DNA of 39,476 bases from an endosymbiont of Lamellibrachia barhami (GCF_011947365.2 NZ_JAAVSH020000001.1:1418046-1457521), one strand, 5' to 3'. Positions 27,623 through 38,482 are shown, counted from the first letter of the stretch. Notes: generated by a model from the letters alone, not told the origin. Numbers and translations are program-made.

Positions 27623-29488
27623 ATGGAAATCGAACTGGTCGAAATCAGAGATTTTCTTGCACAACGCCCACCCTTTGACGCGTTGCCGGAAGAGGCGCTC
27701 AATCAACTGCCGAAATCCCTGGATATCCGTTATCTGCGCCGCGAAAGCGACTTTCCGCCTGCTGACAGCGATGACAGCTTCATCTACCTGGTACGCTCCG
27801 GCGCCATTGAGCTGAGGGGCAAAAACGGCAAACTGATCGAGAAATTGGGTGAAGGTGATATCTATCCCGTCCCCTGCCAACTCGTCGACCTCGAACAGGG
27901 CCACCACGGCACTGCCGTTGAGGACTCACTGCTCTATCTGTTGCCCTGCGAAAAACTCAGAGAGCTGAGAAAAACCTCCGCCACCTTTGATCAGCACTTC
28001 AGCGAATCGATGCGGGAACGGCTGAAGCGGGCTGTCGGCGGCACCCGGCCGACGTCCTCAAACAACACCGCCCACATGTCGGTGGAAATCCATGAACTGT
28101 TGAAAAAACCTGCGGTTTTCATCAACGTCAACCGCTCGATCCGGCAGGCTGCCCAGCGCATGACCGAGAATAACGTCTCCTCCGTCATGATCCGCGATGG
28201 AGACAAACTGGTAGGCATGATCACGGACCGCGATCTGCGCAAACGCTGTATTGCCGAAGGGCTATCGAGCGACCAACCGGCCAGACTCATCATGTCGACC
28301 AACCTGGAGAGCATCCGGCATAACGCCCTGATGATTCACGCCCTGTTGCTCATGACGCGGCTGCATGTCCATCATCTGCCGGTTTTGAAGGATGGCAAAA
28401 TCTTCGGCATGTTGACCGCCAGCGATCTGGCGCGGCAGCAAAACACCAACTCCGCCTTCATCGCCACCGACATCCGCAAATCTAAGACCATCGAAGATCT
28501 GGCGCTGGCCTGTAAACGGCTACCCGACCTGCAGCTCCATCTCAGCAACGCCAGCGCCTCTGCCCTGCATATCGGAGAGTCGGTCTCCTGCATCACCGAT
28601 TCAGTCACCCGCCGCCTGATCGAAATGGCGGAAGAGAAACTCGGCGCGCCACCCGTGCCCTATGTCTGGGTTGCCGGCGGTTCACAGGCGCGACGGGAAC
28701 AGACATCACACTCGGATCAGGACAACGCGCTGATCATCTCCAACAAGATGAAGCCGGAGCACGAGACCTATTTCGCCGCCCTCGCCAAGTTCGTCACCGA
28801 CGGGCTGAATACCTGCGGTTACGTCTACTGCCCCGGAAAAGCCATGGCCAGCAACCCCAAGTGGCGGCAGCCATTGCGCGTCTGGTGTGAATACTTCAAT
28901 GGGTGGATCGACAAACCCGACCCTATGGCATTGATGCTCTCCAGCATCTTTTTCGACCTCAGCCCGGTCTATGGAGACGACAACCTGTTCGAAGCACTGC
29001 AGGGGTCAATTCTGGCAAAGACCAAAAACAACGGCATCTTCATCGCCTTTATGGCCTCGAATGCCCTGCAGCACAAGCCGCCACTCGGCTTCTTCCGCAC
29101 CTTCGTACTGATCCATGACGGTAAACACGATGACACCTTCGACATCAAACATCGGGGCATTGTGCCGATCACCGATATCGCCCGCGTTCTGGCTCTTGCC
29201 GGGGGACTGCCCGCAACCAATACCACCGACCGGCTGCGCGCCGCGATGCAGACCTCTTCACTCAGCGAAGAGATGGGGGAGAATCTGGAGGATGCGCTGG
29301 AGTTCATCGCCATCCTGCGCATGAACCACCAGGCGGAACAGATCCGCAATGGGGTTCCTCCGGACAACTACCTGCCGCCTGACAGCCTCTCCGAACTGGA
29401 AAGAACCCATCTGAAGGACGCCTTCAAGGTCATCCAGAGCATGCAGGAGACCCTGGAAAGCCGTTACCAGCTCGGACGTTTCGGGTGA
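27623..29488 (+). CDS. cNMP-binding/CBS/DUF294 nucleotidyltransferase-like signalling protein
   Basis: The 621-residue protein combines four modules: a cyclic-nucleotide-binding-like N-terminal domain (about residues 20-130), two CBS repeats (about 155-275, with SSVMIRDGDKLVGMITDRDLR and HHLPVLKDGKIFGMLTASDLA), a GlnD-like nucleotidyltransferase domain with GGSQARREQTSHSDQDNA (352-369, acidic D365 and D367) and a helical DUF294 C-terminal domain. Such proteins recur beside acetate symporter and exonuclease genes and probably sense nucleotides to modify a partner; the partner is not known. The exonuclease gene starts 4 bp after its stop. The ribosome-binding site before ATG 27623 is weak. Confidence 0.92.
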   Translation: MEIELVEIRDFLAQRPPFDALPEEALNQLPKSLDIRYLRRESDFPPADSDDSFIYLVRSGAIELRGKNGKLIEKLGEGDIYPVPCQLVDLEQGHHGTAVEDSLLYLLPCEKLRELRKTSATFDQHFSESMRERLKRAVGGTRPTSSNNTAHMSVEIHELLKKPAVFINVNRSIRQAAQRMTENNVSSVMIRDGDKLVGMITDRDLRKRCIAEGLSSDQPARLIMSTNLESIRHNALMIHALLLMTRLHVHHLPVLKDGKIFGMLTASDLARQQNTNSAFIATDIRKSKTIEDLALACKRLPDLQLHLSNASASALHIGESVSCITDSVTRRLIEMAEEKLGAPPVPYVWVAGGSQARREQTSHSDQDNALIISNKMKPEHETYFAALAKFVTDGLNTCGYVYCPGKAMASNPKWRQPLRVWCEYFNGWIDKPDPMALMLSSIFFDLSPVYGDDNLFEALQGSILAKTKNNGIFIAFMASNALQHKPPLGFFRTFVLIHDGKHDDTFDIKHRGIVPITDIARVLALAGGLPATNTTDRLRAAMQTSSLSEEMGENLEDALEFIAILRMNHQAEQIRNGVPPDNYLPPDSLSELERTHLKDAFKVIQSMQETLESRYQLGRFG

Positions 29489-29491
29489 GTT

Positions 29492-30184
29492 ATGTGGGAA
29501 CGCTTCCTCAGCAAGGAGTCTCAACGCAAGCGGGCACTGGCCAAAACCGGCCCTGGTGTCATGCAGGATTTCCTGTCGGCACCGCAGGTCGAAAAAAACA
29601 CCCGCTGCAGCGAAACCGGAATCGTCTCACTGGATCTGGAAACAACCGGGCTTGATCCCGCCAAGCACAGCATTCTGAGCTATGGCTTGGTGCAGATCGA
29701 CAACATGACCATCCGTCTCGACTCTACCCGCCATGAGATAATCAGCGTGGTGGAGGATATCCCGGAGGCCTCGGCAGTGATCCACCAGATCACCGACGAC
29801 AGGTCCGCTGCCGGCTCACCGCTGGAAGCGGTCCTGCCTGATCTGCTGCGCATGCTGGCAGGCAAGGTCATGCTGGTCCACTATGCCAGCATCGAACAGA
29901 ATTTCATCGATGCCGCATGCCGCCGATTGTATGGAGCGCCTTTTGTGATCCCCACCATCGATACCCTGATCCTTGCGCAAAGACGTTTCGAGCGACGCAA
30001 CCACACCATTCAGATCGGCGACCTCCGGCTCTTCAATCTGCGTCCGCGCTACAATCTGCCGATGTATAAGGCGCATAATGCACTCAGTGACGCGGTGGCG
30101 ACTGCCGAACTGTTTCTCGCCATGGCCGCCGAGACAGCGCCCCGGCCGGAAAACTGCACCATCGGCCAGTTCCTGTGGCATTAA
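29492..30184 (+). CDS. DEDDh 3'-5' exonuclease, DnaQ-like
   Basis: The 230-residue protein has the exonuclease motifs of the DEDDh family: ExoI SLDLETTGLD (D48, E50), ExoII HYASIEQNFID (D140) and ExoIII HNALSDAVATAE (H195, D200), so all catalytic residues are present. The first 40 residues are a basic extension (WERFLSKESQRKRALAK). It overlaps functionally with no polymerase gene and sits 4 bp after the DUF294 gene, a pairing seen in many proteobacteria. The substrate is unknown; it might act on RNA or DNA ends or on nucleotide signals. Confidence 0.9.
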   Translation: MWERFLSKESQRKRALAKTGPGVMQDFLSAPQVEKNTRCSETGIVSLDLETTGLDPAKHSILSYGLVQIDNMTIRLDSTRHEIISVVEDIPEASAVIHQITDDRSAAGSPLEAVLPDLLRMLAGKVMLVHYASIEQNFIDAACRRLYGAPFVIPTIDTLILAQRRFERRNHTIQIGDLRLFNLRPRYNLPMYKAHNALSDAVATAELFLAMAAETAPRPENCTIGQFLWH

Positions 30185-30203
30185 CCGAAAAGGATCATAG
30201 ACA

Positions 30204-30776
30204 GTGCTGCTAGAACTCTACAAAAAACTCATCCTGCTGGGCATAGTCATAGGTCCCATCTTCTGGCTGGTAATGACCGATGATGGACAACGCCGCTCCG
30301 ATTCGGTCTTTCTCTGGCTCAAAGGCGAGAACTCAATCGAATTCAATCTCAAGGAGCTGGATGCCGCATTCACCGAGACCGAACTGAAAACGGTCTATCC
30401 TGATATCACCTGGCAGTGCGAAACGCGGGAGACCAGCTTCGGCAATCATCTCTGCCTGACAAGGATCGGCACCTTCAACGGCATCCCGGCAAAATATCTG
30501 ACACTCTTTTTTTCCGCTCAGCATATCAGCGCCCTGAAACTGATATACCATCCGGGCTACCATGAGCAATTGCAGACCCAACTGCTCCAGCAGTTGGGAG
30601 ACGCCGAGGATGAGAGCAGAGCGGCGGTAACCGCACCGGCCCCTGACAGCGTCATTCGCTGGCGCACCAACCACGGAGAAGTGCTGGTCAAACGCGAACT
30701 TGCCGAGGGTGAGGAGGCGGCTCTTTTCTGGCTGTCACCCTCACGTCTGATGAGCTACCGGCAGCCGGATTCATAA
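30204..30776 (+). CDS. Hypothetical membrane-anchored protein
   Basis: I do not recognise this 190-residue protein. It has one N-terminal membrane segment (LILLGIVIGPIFWLVM, residues 8-24) and a soluble domain likely in the periplasm, with two cysteines (TWQCETRETSFGNHLC) that could form a disulfide and a C-terminal WRTNHGEVLVKRELAEGEEAALFWLSPSRL. The start is GTG 30204, preceded by AAGGA at about nine bases. It follows the exonuclease by 19 bp and precedes acs by 100 bp, so it is probably the last gene of the DUF294-exonuclease operon. Confidence 0.75.
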   Translation: MLLELYKKLILLGIVIGPIFWLVMTDDGQRRSDSVFLWLKGENSIEFNLKELDAAFTETELKTVYPDITWQCETRETSFGNHLCLTRIGTFNGIPAKYLTLFFSAQHISALKLIYHPGYHEQLQTQLLQQLGDAEDESRAAVTAPAPDSVIRWRTNHGEVLVKRELAEGEEAALFWLSPSRLMSYRQPDS

Positions 30777-30876
30777 AGCAGTAATACAAGTTAGCGATAC
30801 TATCCGGAAATATGGACCTTTCGGACAAGGTACTTTATAAACGCAATGAAAGAACCACTGAATCGAGGAGAAAAAG

Positions 30877-32823
<1,947 letters not shown>

Positions 32824-32843
32824 CTTTGAGCCTTGGAAAGAAA

Positions 32844-32870
32844 AGAGGCGGCCTATGCCGTCTCTTTTTT
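32844..32870 (+). terminator. Intrinsic terminator after acs
   Basis: AGAGGCGGC-CTAT-GCCGTCTCT forms a 9-bp stem with one G.T pair, ending in a run of T, 21 bp after the acs stop. It argues against the long upstream start for the next ORF. Confidence 0.9.
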
Positions 32871-32894
32871 ACTACCCAGATTGATCCACCAGAC

Positions 32895-33773
32895 ATGGAA
32901 CAAACCATGAATAATCCCACACCAGATAGCGCCTGGAGCAATACCTGCCCTGCCGTGGTAATCGACAGCCGACGCATCTCGCCCGACGATACCGATGAAG
33001 TCACAGCCATCAGGCTAGGCATCAGCGATCCCGCTTTTCGTTTCCAGGAAGGACAAACCATCGGCGTGCTGGTGCCAGGCTCCCACGCCTTTGGAACCAA
33101 ACCTCATCATCGCTACTACTCCATCGCCAATGCGCGTGACAGGCAAACCGACGATGAAATCGAGATCCAGATCATTGTTCGCCGTTGCTTCTATATCGAT
33201 GAGGTCTCAGGCGAACAGTTTCCGGGCATCGCCTCAAACTACCTCTGTGATGCCAAAGCAGGCGACCAAATCACCCTCACAGGTCCATACAAGAGCGTCT
33301 TCAACATACCAAAGAAGCGCGATAGCAACCTGCTGATGATCGGGACCGGAACAGGCATTGCCCCCTTTCGCGCCTTTATCCAACGCATCTACAGTAACCA
33401 CCATGGATGGGATGGAAAAGTCAGACTCTTTTTTGGCGATAAGAGCGGACTCGATCTGCTCTATATGAATGACGTCGACAACGACCTGGCCAACTACTAT
33501 ATGGAAGAGACTTTTGAAGCTTACCAGTCTATTAGCAACAAGTATGTGATCGACGCCGACAAGGCGCTGGAGCTGACCCTGAACGAATACGCAGCAGAAG
33601 CCTGGAGCATGCTGCAAGATCCGAAGACCTATGTATTTCTTGCAGGCACCCGCAAAGCCAATGACATGTTGGACAATATTCTGAGCCAGCATGCAGGCTC
33701 CGCTGAGGCCTGGGATACCCTGAAACAGAAAATAGAGGATGAAAATCGCTGGTCTGAACTACTCTACCTCTGA
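32895..33773 (+). CDS. Ferredoxin-NADP reductase-like oxidoreductase, copy 1
   Basis: Plant-type FNR proteins pass electrons between NADP(H) and ferredoxin or flavodoxin using FAD. From ATG 32895 the protein has 292 residues. The FAD-binding RYYS (residues 73-76 in HHRYYSIANA) and the NADP-binding GTGTGIAPFR (150-159) are both clear, as is a C-terminal DENRWSELLYL. The in-frame start at 32826 lies before the acs terminator and was rejected. No good ribosome-binding site is visible. A second gene with the same architecture and about 90 percent identity by eye is at 34681. The physiological partner is unknown; it may have its own promoter after the acs terminator. Confidence 0.88.
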   Translation: MEQTMNNPTPDSAWSNTCPAVVIDSRRISPDDTDEVTAIRLGISDPAFRFQEGQTIGVLVPGSHAFGTKPHHRYYSIANARDRQTDDEIEIQIIVRRCFYIDEVSGEQFPGIASNYLCDAKAGDQITLTGPYKSVFNIPKKRDSNLLMIGTGTGIAPFRAFIQRIYSNHHGWDGKVRLFFGDKSGLDLLYMNDVDNDLANYYMEETFEAYQSISNKYVIDADKALELTLNEYAAEAWSMLQDPKTYVFLAGTRKANDMLDNILSQHAGSAEAWDTLKQKIEDENRWSELLYL

Positions 33774-33815
33774 GCCGGCGTATTCCGATGAACGCCCTCC
33801 GTGTTCAGAACGGGA

Positions 33816-34470
33816 TCAGGGAGCCAACAGATCGACCGGACTGCGAACGCCCTTTCCACCGCGCTGAAGTACATGGGTATAGATTTCAGTGGTAGCCACA
33901 TTGGAATGGCCCAGTAACTCTTAGCCTGGTTGTCGAATATCGTAACAATTCAACAAGTGGGTCTGGAAGCAGTGACGAAAATTATGGCGGGTTACTCGTT
34001 TGTTGATCTTCTGGGTGCCGCACGCTTGACCGCTTTTTGCAAACCGACTCGTAAGATGATGCCTTCTCGTCAGCCCCGACCGGCGATCCGTTGACAAACG
34101 TGTGGCGGAAAAATGTGCCAACGCAACTCCTGCCAGCATTGGGTACTTTCTCGCAAGCGCATGGGCAGAATGGGCCAGACCAATCCACCAGTCAGATCCT
34201 GATCATATCTCCTTCACCTCATCCAGTTGATTTTTATCGGCTGATTGATGGAGTGGGCAAGGAACCACCCTATCCTTCCCCACTTCCGTCTCACCGTGGT
34301 GATCTGCTGGCGGTAGGCAAAGTCAAGATCCATTACCCGCAGCCGCACTCCGCTAGGTCGCAGCACCGGTATACGCCGACGGCAGAAGTCGTGGCGGTTT
34401 ATCGGACATTTCATCAAGCGGCGACGACCTCAACGACAGACTGGGACTGTGGGCCGCCTTCTTTGCTGTG
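33816..34470 (-). pseudogene. Decayed 3' part of an integron integrase
   Basis: The sequence matches the last two-thirds of the catalytic domain of the intact IntI at 35602-36290, offset by 1786 bp at the gene end. Readable pieces include [38 protein letters not shown] and [11 protein letters not shown], but in several frames. The match is nearly perfect for the first 90 bases and then accumulates single-base indels and substitutions to the right until it disappears near 34470. The N-terminal half of the gene is missing. It cannot encode an active recombinase. Confidence 0.88.
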
Positions 34471-34680
34471 GTTCCTGCATTGTCACGGGAGCAGCTGAGT
34501 CGATGACATCTGCAAAGGAAATAGGTCGCCAGTGATAAAATTTCACTGGCAGCAATTTGTTTGATGACACCAGTTGCTCTTCACTTCTCTATCACTCCTC
34601 AGCCCAGCTGAAGAACATACTAGGGCAGAGATTGACACCACAGAGGATTGCTCTTCCTTCTCTGTCACCTCTCAACTGAC
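34471..34680. other. Non-coding segment between integrase fragment and second FNR gene
   Basis: About 200 bp that match neither flank of the other FNR copy. It holds one clear hairpin, GCCAGTGA-TAAAATT-TCACTGGC at 34528-34550, without a T-run. No ORF or attC-like core pair is seen. Confidence 0.5.
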
Positions 34681-35559
34681 ATGGAACAAACCATGAATAA
34701 TCCCACACCAGATAGCGCCTGGAGCAATACCTGCCCTGCCGTGGTAATCGACAGCCGACGCATCTCGCCCGACGATACCGATGAAGTCACGGCCATCAGG
34801 CTAGGTATCGCCGACCCCGCTTTTCGTTTCCAGGAAGGACAAACCATCGGCGTACTGGTGCCAGGCCCCCACGCCTTTGGAACCAAACCCCATCATCGCT
34901 ACTACTCCATCGCCAATGCACGTGACAAGCAGGGCGAAGATGAGATCGAGATCGAGATCATTGTTCGCCGTTGCTTCTATATCGATGAGGTCTCAGGCGA
35001 ACAGTTTCCGGGCATCGCCTCAAACTACCTCTGTGATGCAAAACCCGGCGACCCGATCACACTCACAGGTCCATACAAGAGTGCCTTCAACATGCCGAAG
35101 GCGCGAGACAGCAACCTGCTGATGATCGGCAGTGGAACGGGTATCGCCCCCTTTCGCGCCTTTATCCAACACATCTACAGCACACACCAGGGATGGGATG
35201 GAAAAGTCAGACTCTTTTTCGGCGATAAGAACGGACTTGATCTGCTCTATATGAATGACGTCGACAACGACTTCGCCAACTACTATACGAATGAGACCTT
35301 TGAAGCTTATCAGAGCATCAGCAACAAATATGGCGTAAATGCCGATGAAGCACTGGAACTGACCCTGGACGAACACGCAACAGAAGCCTGGAGTATGCTG
35401 CAGGATCCGAAGACCTATGTATTTCTTGCGGGCACACGCAAGGCCAATGACGCGCTGGACAATATTCTGGCCCAGTTTGCAGGCTCCACGGAGACCTGGA
35501 ATGCGATGAGACAAAAAATGAAGGATGAAAATCGCTGGTCAGAACTGCTCTACCTCTGA
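34681..35559 (+). CDS. Ferredoxin-NADP reductase-like oxidoreductase, copy 2
   Basis: A 292-residue paralogue of the gene at 32895, starting with the same MEQTMNNPTPDSAW and keeping both the RYYS flavin motif and the nucleotide motif GSGTGIAPFR (the second residue is serine here, threonine in copy 1). Differences are mostly conservative or synonymous and concentrate in the C-terminal third (for example DEHATEAWSMLQD versus NEYAAEAWSMLQD), so both copies look to be under selection. It converges with the intact integrase, whose stop lies 42 bp away. The 12 bp just before the ATG differ from copy 1, so the duplication boundary lies at the start codon. Confidence 0.88.
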   Translation: MEQTMNNPTPDSAWSNTCPAVVIDSRRISPDDTDEVTAIRLGIADPAFRFQEGQTIGVLVPGPHAFGTKPHHRYYSIANARDKQGEDEIEIEIIVRRCFYIDEVSGEQFPGIASNYLCDAKPGDPITLTGPYKSAFNMPKARDSNLLMIGSGTGIAPFRAFIQHIYSTHQGWDGKVRLFFGDKNGLDLLYMNDVDNDFANYYTNETFEAYQSISNKYGVNADEALELTLDEHATEAWSMLQDPKTYVFLAGTRKANDALDNILAQFAGSTETWNAMRQKMKDENRWSELLYL

Positions 35560-35601
35560 GCCGGCGTATTCCGATGAACGCCCTCCGTGTTCAGAACGGG
35601 A

Positions 35602-37008
35602 TCAGGGAGCCAACAGATCGACCGGACTGCGAACGCCCTTTCCACCACGCTGAAGCACATGAGTATAGATTTCGGTGGTAGCCACATTGGAATGGCCCAG
35701 TAACTCTTGTACAGTTCGAATATCGTAACCATTCTCCAACAGATGGGTCGCAAACGAGTGACGAAAAGTATGGCAGGTTACTCGTTTGTTGATCTTCACC
35801 TGGGTTGCCGCACGCTTGACCGCTTTTTGCAAAACCGACTCATGCAGATGATGCCTTCTCGTCAGCCCCGACCGGCGATCCGTTGACAAGCGTGTGGCGG
35901 GAAAAAGATATTGCCAACGCAACTCCCTGCCAGCATTGGGGTACTTTCTCGCAAGCGCATGGGGCAGATAGACCAGACCAAATCCACCAGTTAGATCCTG
36001 ATCATGTATCTCCTTCACCTCATCCAGTTGATTTTTTATCTGGCTGATTAGTGAATTGGGCAAGGGAACCACCCTATCCTTCCCCCCCTTCCCGTCTCTG
36101 ATGGTGATCTGCTGGTAGGCAAAGTCAAGATCCATTACCCGCAGCCGCATACACTCCATGAGTCGCATACCGGTGCCATAGAGCAGCGAAGTCATTAAGC
36201 GAGGTTTATCGGACATTTCATCAAGCAACGACTTGACCTCAACGACAGATAGGACTGTGGGTAGCTTTCGTTTTGGCCGTGCTCGGACAAATCCTTCCAT
36301 GCCATCGATGTTCTTACCCTCTATCTCACGAAACAGGAAAACAAGCGCATTTAACGCCAGATTCTGGGTAGAGGCGGACACATTGCGCTGTACTGCAAGA
36401 TACTCAAGATACCGGGAGACCGCATCAGCATCGAGACTCTCAACAGATGTCCAGTGATGAAATGCCAGAAAACGGGCGATCCACTCTCCGTATGTCTGTT
36501 CCGTCCGAATCGCCATCCCCCTCAACCTGATCGTAATAACATAGCGCCTGTATAGGTCGGGAAAATGCTGGTAGAAACTAGTAAGCAGTGAATTTCCTGT
36601 GGGCACTAATAGATTAGGATCGTCCGCTGCCGCAACTTCACGCGCCAAGGTAGGATGATCAAGATCCAGACTTCGTGCAGTTGTTTTCCAGTAGGCCCAG
36701 TCAAAATCGTCACAGCACCTTGATTTGACATGGTGGCAAAACAACAACTGCAACGCATCGATTATCTGCAGAAATCTCCAGCCTTCCAAACCAGGCTGTT
36801 GCCCTATTCTTTTGAAATAGGACGCCAAATGATCAGGAGTATGGGAACGTAGCCTGATGGAATCGTAGTACTTCAGATAGGTCTCGACATATCGTGCGTA
36901 CCAAAGTTGCACACGTTCAGAAATCTTTCTTTTTTCTAGTGTTTTCTGATAGTTGTGCCAGAACAGCGCAACTTTATCGGTGTAATCTATAACAGAATGA
37001 TCGGTCAT
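35602..37008 (-). CDS. intI: Integron integrase IntI with N-terminal extension
   Basis: IntI is a tyrosine recombinase that inserts and excises gene cassettes at attI and attC. All catalytic residues are present in this 468-residue protein: R282 (GTGMRLME), K310 (GGKDR), H413 and R416 (HTFRHSF), H439 (LLGH) and nucleophile Y448 (EIYTH). The integron-specific insertion that contacts extrahelical attC bases is visible ([24 protein letters not shown], 348-371). The usual IntI core starts near residue 138; residues 1-135 are an extra domain resembling another SAM-like core-binding fold, giving about 468 rather than 320-340 residues. ATG 37008 has a good GGAGGG ribosome-binding site. It points away from the cassettes, as usual. 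Confidence 0.95.
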   Translation of the reverse strand: MTDHSVIDYTDKVALFWHNYQKTLEKRKISERVQLWYARYVETYLKYYDSIRLRSHTPDHLASYFKRIGQQPGLEGWRFLQIIDALQLLFCHHVKSRCCDDFDWAYWKTTARSLDLDHPTLAREVAAADDPNLLVPTGNSLLTSFYQHFPDLYRRYVITIRLRGMAIRTEQTYGEWIARFLAFHHWTSVESLDADAVSRYLEYLAVQRNVSASTQNLALNALVFLFREIEGKNIDGMEGFVRARPKRKLPTVLSVVEVKSLLDEMSDKPRLMTSLLYGTGMRLMECMRLRVMDLDFAYQQITIRDGKGGKDRVVPLPNSLISQIKNQLDEVKEIHDQDLTGGFGLVYLPHALARKYPNAGRELRWQYLFPATRLSTDRRSGLTRRHHLHESVLQKAVKRAATQVKINKRVTCHTFRHSFATHLLENGYDIRTVQELLGHSNVATTEIYTHVLQRGGKGVRSPVDLLAP

Positions 37009-37099
37009 TCCAGGCCCTCCATGGCAAGGATTTTATTTCTCGTCAAAATAACGCTAACCTATAACCATAGAAAACACAATATGACGCGACAGCCTATCA

Positions 37100-37159
37100 C
37101 CCCAAACAATGCCGCAGCATTTACAAAGATAGGTGGTGCCGCCTATTTTGATGTTATGC
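37100..37159. other. Probable attI region and first cassette junction
   Basis: In the 173 bp between intI and the first cassette ORF, GTTATGC at 37153-37159 resembles a recombination core site (the consensus GTTRRRY is met except for one base). Just left of it lies a hairpin ATAGGTGG-TG-CCGCCTAT (37129-37146). attI sites are poorly conserved between integrons, so position next to intI and the following AT-rich cassette sequence are the main evidence. Confidence 0.5.
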
Positions 37160-37181
37160 GAAGAAAATAGCGGAGTGCTAA

Positions 37182-37766
37182 ATGTTAACCACAAATAATC
37201 TGAATTTTAATTGGGACTCTAGTAAATCAGATGATGAACTGGTTTCTGATGCATTTTTGATTAAAGTTTATAACCTATATCAACGCCGTAATGAATGGGG
37301 TGGAATATTTAGCAAAACAACAGTTAAAGAGCGATCTTGGGAAGATTATTATTTAACTTTACAAGATGCGAGGGATTCGGCTGAAGAGCAAAGAACCCAG
37401 GGAACTGTCTTTATTATTGATGAAATTCCAGCAATATGCATAATAGCTAACAGTGCAGTTTTACTGGCCGCTCAGTTAATGAGTGACAATCCGTTTAAAA
37501 ATGCTAATTGCAAAAGAATGAAGGAGAGAAGAACTTTAAGTAATGTCAATCAACAAATGCACTCAGATAAGTGGTATGTGAGCGCAATTTACACAGGTCA
37601 ATTAAACGCTTTAGAAAAACAAGAAAAGTCACCTGAGTATTACGCTCACACCTCAAACTCTACGGGACCAAAGAGTTTTATGGCTTGGAGGATAAAACCA
37701 AGAGATATTTCCATAAAAAGCATAATAAAGTGTATTAATTCTATTAATTACGGTAGGAATTCATGA
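37182..37766 (+). CDS. Cassette 1, first ORF: unknown protein
   Basis: I do not recognise this 194-residue protein. It is AT-rich in codon use, unlike the host genes. It has no signal peptide. A hydrophobic stretch (VFIIDEIPAICIIANSAVLLAAQLM, about residues 75-100) could be a buried strand-helix or a membrane segment. The N-terminus is rich in W, Y and acidic residues, and the C-terminal third is basic with a MAWRIKPRDISIKSIIKCINSI tail. ATG 37182 has GGAG six bases upstream. It is followed 48 bp later by the GGCT-like gene with no attC between, so both appear to share one cassette. Confidence 0.8.
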   Translation: MLTTNNLNFNWDSSKSDDELVSDAFLIKVYNLYQRRNEWGGIFSKTTVKERSWEDYYLTLQDARDSAEEQRTQGTVFIIDEIPAICIIANSAVLLAAQLMSDNPFKNANCKRMKERRTLSNVNQQMHSDKWYVSAIYTGQLNALEKQEKSPEYYAHTSNSTGPKSFMAWRIKPRDISIKSIIKCINSINYGRNS

Positions 37767-37814
37767 ATTCATAATTACAACCATTAACTGTTATGAACAA
37801 ATAGAGAATCTAGC

Positions 37815-38339
37815 ATGCCAATAGTATTTCAATATGGTTCTAATACGTCCGCCACAAGACTCAATTCAACTACAAGATTGAATGGCGATGCCACAGTAAT
37901 AGGCTCTGCATTTACACAAGATAAATATGAATTAGACTTCAATGTATGGAGCAGTACAAATCAATGCGCAGCCGCTGATATAGTGCCTGATGGAAGCACT
38001 CAAATATGGGGAGTTCTTTATGAAATACCTGAAGGGCTGATCTATAGGCACCTATCTGGTAAAAGAAGATCACTAGATGCCATAGAGGGAGAAGGTGGTA
38101 ATTATCAACGTACATATATCCAGGTAATTACCAGCACCAATGAGAGCAATTTGCTAAATGCTATTACATATGTAGTTCGAAAGAAAAAACAGAAATTAAA
38201 AACCTCACTTGCGTATGCTTCTGAAATTATTAACGGGTTAAAGAGCCACAATGTCCCTAGAAGTTACTTGGAATATGTGAATACTAGAATTCTATTGAAC
38301 AGCCCTGAACTTGAAGGCTTTTTGCCATCTTTTACATGA
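37815..38339 (+). CDS. Cassette 1, second ORF: gamma-glutamylcyclotransferase-fold protein
   Basis: The 174-residue protein shows the GGCT/AIG2 pattern: FQYGSN (5-10) for the substrate loop, then GSAFTQDKYELDFNVWS, CAAADIVPDGSTQIWGVLYEIPE, and LDAIEGEGGNYQRTYIQV, where E91 aligns with the catalytic glutamate. True family members release 5-oxoproline from gamma-glutamyl peptides; whether this one does so, or has another role beside its partner ORF, cannot be told from sequence. The C-terminal 60 residues (SLAYASEIINGLKSHNVPRSYLEYVNTRILLN) form a helical extension seen in many GGCT-like cassette proteins. The attC begins 7 bp past the stop, typical for a cassette. Confidence 0.85.
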   Translation: MPIVFQYGSNTSATRLNSTTRLNGDATVIGSAFTQDKYELDFNVWSSTNQCAAADIVPDGSTQIWGVLYEIPEGLIYRHLSGKRRSLDAIEGEGGNYQRTYIQVITSTNESNLLNAITYVVRKKKQKLKTSLAYASEIINGLKSHNVPRSYLEYVNTRILLNSPELEGFLPSFT

Positions 38340-38345
38340 ATATTC

Positions 38346-38466
38346 GCATAACAAGGCAAATTCACTCGGACAGTCAAAAGCGTTGTTTGGTTTGTGTATT
38401 CCGCTGCGCTCCATTTTACACAAACCAAACACCACTTTTTCCTTCCGGTGATTTGCGGCGTTAGGT
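38346..38466. other. attC recombination site
   Basis: The 121-bp site starts with core-like GCATAAC (38346-38352) and ends with GTTAGGT (38460-38466), which fits GTTRRRY exactly. Inner boxes GCAAATTCAC (38356-38365) and GTGATTTGC (38448-38456) pair with one unpaired T, the extrahelical base expected in attC. The centre has a perfect 14-bp stem (GTTTGGTTTGTGTA at 38385-38398; TACACAAACCAAAC at 38417-38430) around a loop containing CCGCTGCGCTCC. The size is similar to VCR-type sites. It marks the end of cassette 1 and the start of cassette 2 (cut at G/TT, 38460). Confidence 0.93.
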
Positions 38467-38482
38467 ATCAAAGCAGAGAAAT

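Noticed and set aside
32826-32894. Upstream start for FNR copy 1
   Set aside because: The extra codons run through the acs terminator hairpin and are absent from copy 2.
37009-37030. LexA box at the intI promoter
   Set aside because: SOS control is common for intI, but no CTGT-N8-ACAG pattern is present near the start.
37766-37815. Possible short attC between the two ORFs of cassette 1 (TTACAAC and GTTATGA)
   Set aside because: The interval is too short for an attC and has no L-box pairing; only a GAATTCATGAATTC palindrome is present.
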